Shown: piece by piece, positions 62,054 to 64,000 of the stretch | Numbering within the stretch: the first letter of the stretch is position 1 | How the letters are laid out: every line of letters begins with the position of its first letter | NCBI GenBank assembly: GCA_964007875.1 | Contig: CAXGAH010000015.1 | Coordinates: forward strand, 1 to 64,000 | DNA length: 64,000 nucleotides | From: UBA1275 sp002323515 | GTDB lineage: Bacteria; Bacteroidota; Rhodothermia; Balneolales; Balneolaceae | Reading direction: 5' to 3' | Made by a program: the position numbers and the translations under genes | Notes under the pieces: model-generated | Databases searched by the model: none | Told to the model about the DNA's origin: nothing | What the model saw: the letters and a program-made list of their open reading frames with translations, nothing else

Positions 62054-64000
62054 TCAGTCACGTGGCATAAGTGCTTTTCTGGATAGACGTAATTTTCCAC
62101 CATGTTCTACTTTAAGTAAAACAACATGTATTTCGTCTCCCAGTGCAAGGTAATCAGAAACCTTTTCCACTCTTTTGTGATCGATTTCTGAGATATGCAG
62201 CAAACCATCTTTACCAGGCGCTACTTCTACAAAGGCTCCAAAGTCCTTTATAGATTTTACTACCCCTTTATAAGTGGCTCCTTCTTCTAAATGACCCACG
62301 ATCATTTTTATTCTCTTTTTAGCTTCTTCCGCTTTTGCTAAATCATTGGCAGAAATAGTAATAACTCCTTTACCTTTGTCATTTTCTTCAATGATAATTT
62401 CGGTACCAGTCTCTTTTTGAAGAGTTTGTATTACCTTCCCGCCAGGGCCGATAACAGCACCAATGTCACTACCATCAATTTCCATTTTTAGGAATTGTGG
62501 AGCATACTGCGAGAGTTCTGGACGTGCAACAGAGATACTCTCTGTCATTCTTTCAAGGATATGAAGTCGTCCAACTCTAGCTTGCTCTAAAGCTTCCTCT
62601 ATTATCTCAAAACTAATACCTTGAACTTTCATATCCATCTGACAGGCGGTAATACCATCAACAGAACCAGCGGTTTTAAAATCCATGTCACCCATGAAAT
62701 CTTCTTCACCACGAATATCAGATAACACAACAGTATTTTCATCACCGACAATCATACCCATAGCAATTCCGGCTACCGGCTTTTTAAGGGGAACACCTGC
62801 GTCCATCAATGCCAATGAGCCTCCACATACAGAAGCCATTGAAGATGAACCATTGGATTCAGTAATATCAGAGATTACACGTACAACGTAGCTAAACTCA
62901 TCAAAACTCGGCATCATTTTCCTAAGTGCTCGTTCTGCTAGGTGTCCATGTCCAATTTCTCGTCGTCCAGGGCCTCGCATAAAACCAGCTTCTCCAACAG
63001 AATAAGGAGGAAAATTGTAGTGAAGCATAAACTTTTTTGCTTCCTGATCAAAAAGAGTATCTACATTTTGTTCATCTCTTTTTGTTCCTAAGGTAACTGA
63101 CACAAGAGCTTGAGTCTCACCTCTGGTAAAGATGGAGGAACCATGTGTTCGAGGGATGTAACCAACTTGAGTCCAGATATCTCTAATATCTACTGGTGAT
63201 CGTCCATCAATACGTCTTTTTTGAGTTAAAATCATGTTCCGCAGTTCATCTTTCTCAATCTGACTCAACAATCCTTTTGCTTCTGAGATGAATACTTCAT
63301 CCCTTTCTTGTTCTTCAAGGGTAGCAATGGCTGCATCTTTAATTTCTTTGATTTTGGCATTGTACTCTTCTTTACCAAGACCAATACCGATGACTGCATT
63401 CATTTTTTCTTCTGCTAAAGTTTTAACTTCTGACTCAACAGTTTCATTAGCTTTAGTAGGTATAAACTCACGTTTTTCTTTGCCTAATTCTTTACGTAAT
63501 TCATCTTGGAAATCGCATAATTTAGCAATAGAAGCATGGGCTACTTTAATGGCTTCGAGCATTTCAATTTCAGAAATCTCATCCATTTCACCTTCGATCA
63601 TTAAAACAGAATCCCGGGTACCACCTACCACCATATCAATATCGGATTCTTTTAACTCAGTAACTGTAGGATTAATGATATACTCACCATTAATCCTACC
63701 TATTCGAACTTCTCCCATTGGGCCGTCGAAAGGGACATCGGATAAGTGTAGTGCTAAACTAGCACCAACGGCGCCTAATACATCGCCATCATTCTCATCA
63801 TCGGAGGAAATTACAGAACTAATTACTTGTGTATCGTTGTAATAGCCTTTCGGGAATAGAGGGCGAAGGACACGGTCAATTAATCGACTGGATAAAATCT
63901 CTTTTTCGTTTGATCTTCCTTCTCTCTTCATAAAACCACCCGGAAAACGCCCAGCAGCTGAAAAACTTTCTTTATGATCGACCGTTAAAGGGAAAAAATT
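62054..64000 (-). CDS. pnp: Polyribonucleotide nucleotidyltransferase (5' part beyond the window)
   Basis: PNPase degrades RNA 3' to 5' by phosphorolysis and is part of the RNA degradosome. The reading frame is open to the right edge; the visible 648 residues begin inside the first RNase PH domain at FFPLTVDHKESFSAAGRFPGG. SRLIDRVLRPLFPKGY, the central helical linker, second RNase PH domain (RTHGSSIFTRGETQALVSVT), KH domain (IGAVIGPGGKVIQTL) and S1 domain (YKGVVKSIKDFGAFVEVAPG) follow. The ATG at 63931 is internal. A strong terminator follows the stop. Confidence 0.97.
   Translation of the reverse strand, partial: NFFPLTVDHKESFSAAGRFPGGFMKREGRSNEKEILSSRLIDRVLRPLFPKGYYNDTQVISSVISSDDENDGDVLGAVGASLALHLSDVPFDGPMGEVRIGRINGEYIINPTVTELKESDIDMVVGGTRDSVLMIEGEMDEISEIEMLEAIKVAHASIAKLCDFQDELRKELGKEKREFIPTKANETVESEVKTLAEEKMNAVIGIGLGKEEYNAKIKEIKDAAIATLEEQERDEVFISEAKGLLSQIEKDELRNMILTQKRRIDGRSPVDIRDIWTQVGYIPRTHGSSIFTRGETQALVSVTLGTKRDEQNVDTLFDQEAKKFMLHYNFPPYSVGEAGFMRGPGRREIGHGHLAERALRKMMPSFDEFSYVVRVISDITESNGSSSMASVCGGSLALMDAGVPLKKPVAGIAMGMIVGDENTVVLSDIRGEEDFMGDMDFKTAGSVDGITACQMDMKVQGISFEIIEEALEQARVGRLHILERMTESISVARPELSQYAPQFLKMEIDGSDIGAVIGPGGKVIQTLQKETGTEIIIEENDKGKGVITISANDLAKAEEAKKRIKMIVGHLEEGATYKGVVKSIKDFGAFVEVAPGKDGLLHISEIDHKRVEKVSDYLALGDEIHVVLLKVEHGGKLRLSRKALMPRD

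Noticed and set aside
63288..63842. Long rightward reading frame of 184 codons opposite pnp
   Set aside because: It is antisense to the conserved PNPase sequence, is Ser/Ile-rich with no recognisable family, and is a codon-bias shadow.
1..64000. Mobile elements, CRISPR arrays, tRNA and rRNA genes
   Set aside because: No transposase, integrase, direct-repeat array or RNA gene signature was seen in any gap; the gene spacing and codon use look uniform.

Overview
The window is chromosomal DNA from an AT-rich Gram-negative bacterium of the Bacteroidota/Balneolota/Rhodothermota (FCB) group. The pointers are type IX secretion signatures (a PorV-like and a PorQ-like barrel beside a protein with a C-terminal sorting domain), Bacteroidota-type families (DUF2723, DUF4837, DUF5777), the variant YbeY zinc site, BshC for bacillithiol, a split MetH, and mostly weak Shine-Dalgarno sequences. 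The species cannot be named from the sequence. No rRNA, tRNA, insertion sequence, phage gene or CRISPR array was seen. Most genes are housekeeping genes.

Layout. 1-7.9 kb: an LpoA-like lipid/wall protein, MltG, an HD hydrolase, then a rightward group of a cytochrome c-like lipoprotein, YceI, a DUF5777 barrel, a PagL-like deacylase, a cyclophilin and a voltage-gated-type K+ channel carrying a zinc ribbon. 8-18.2 kb: a Na+-dependent symporter, a very large DUF2723 membrane protein, YbeY, a DUF445 protein, a lipoprotein subtilase, an SpoU methyltransferase and a DUF4837 lipoprotein. 18.3-26.1 kb: a complete leftward tryptophan operon, trpE-trpS-trpG-trpD-trpC-trpF-trpB-trpA, with tryptophanyl-tRNA synthetase embedded in it and a leader containing a terminator with a nine-U tract about 60 nt before trpE.

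26.4-36.2 kb: a tightly packed rightward operon that joins a lipoprotein, a beta-propeller with a T9SS-type sorting domain, PorV- and PorQ-like outer-membrane proteins, two GT4 glycosyltransferases, a Wzx-type flippase and a polysaccharide-deacetylase-like protein. It reads as a dedicated surface protein/glycan assembly locus and is the most likely place for undescribed biology. 36.2-46.9 kb, leftward: the overlapping genes aroE-pgeF-dxr-rseP-psd-pssA, then an SRPBCC protein, tmk, a PspC protein, 5-formyl-THF cyclo-ligase, bshC and a bifunctional nuclease. 47-53.1 kb: metF, the two halves of MetH and an Omp85-like barrel.

53.4-58 kb, rightward: arginine decarboxylase, a deoxyhypusine-synthase-like enzyme and a fused E1 alpha/beta 2-oxoacid dehydrogenase. 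58-64 kb, leftward: holA, asnS with an extra charged helical insert, an M16 protease and pnp, which runs off the right edge. The two longer stretches without an intact gene are 7617-7985, which holds a probable propeller remnant, and 26104-26458, which holds the trp control region.
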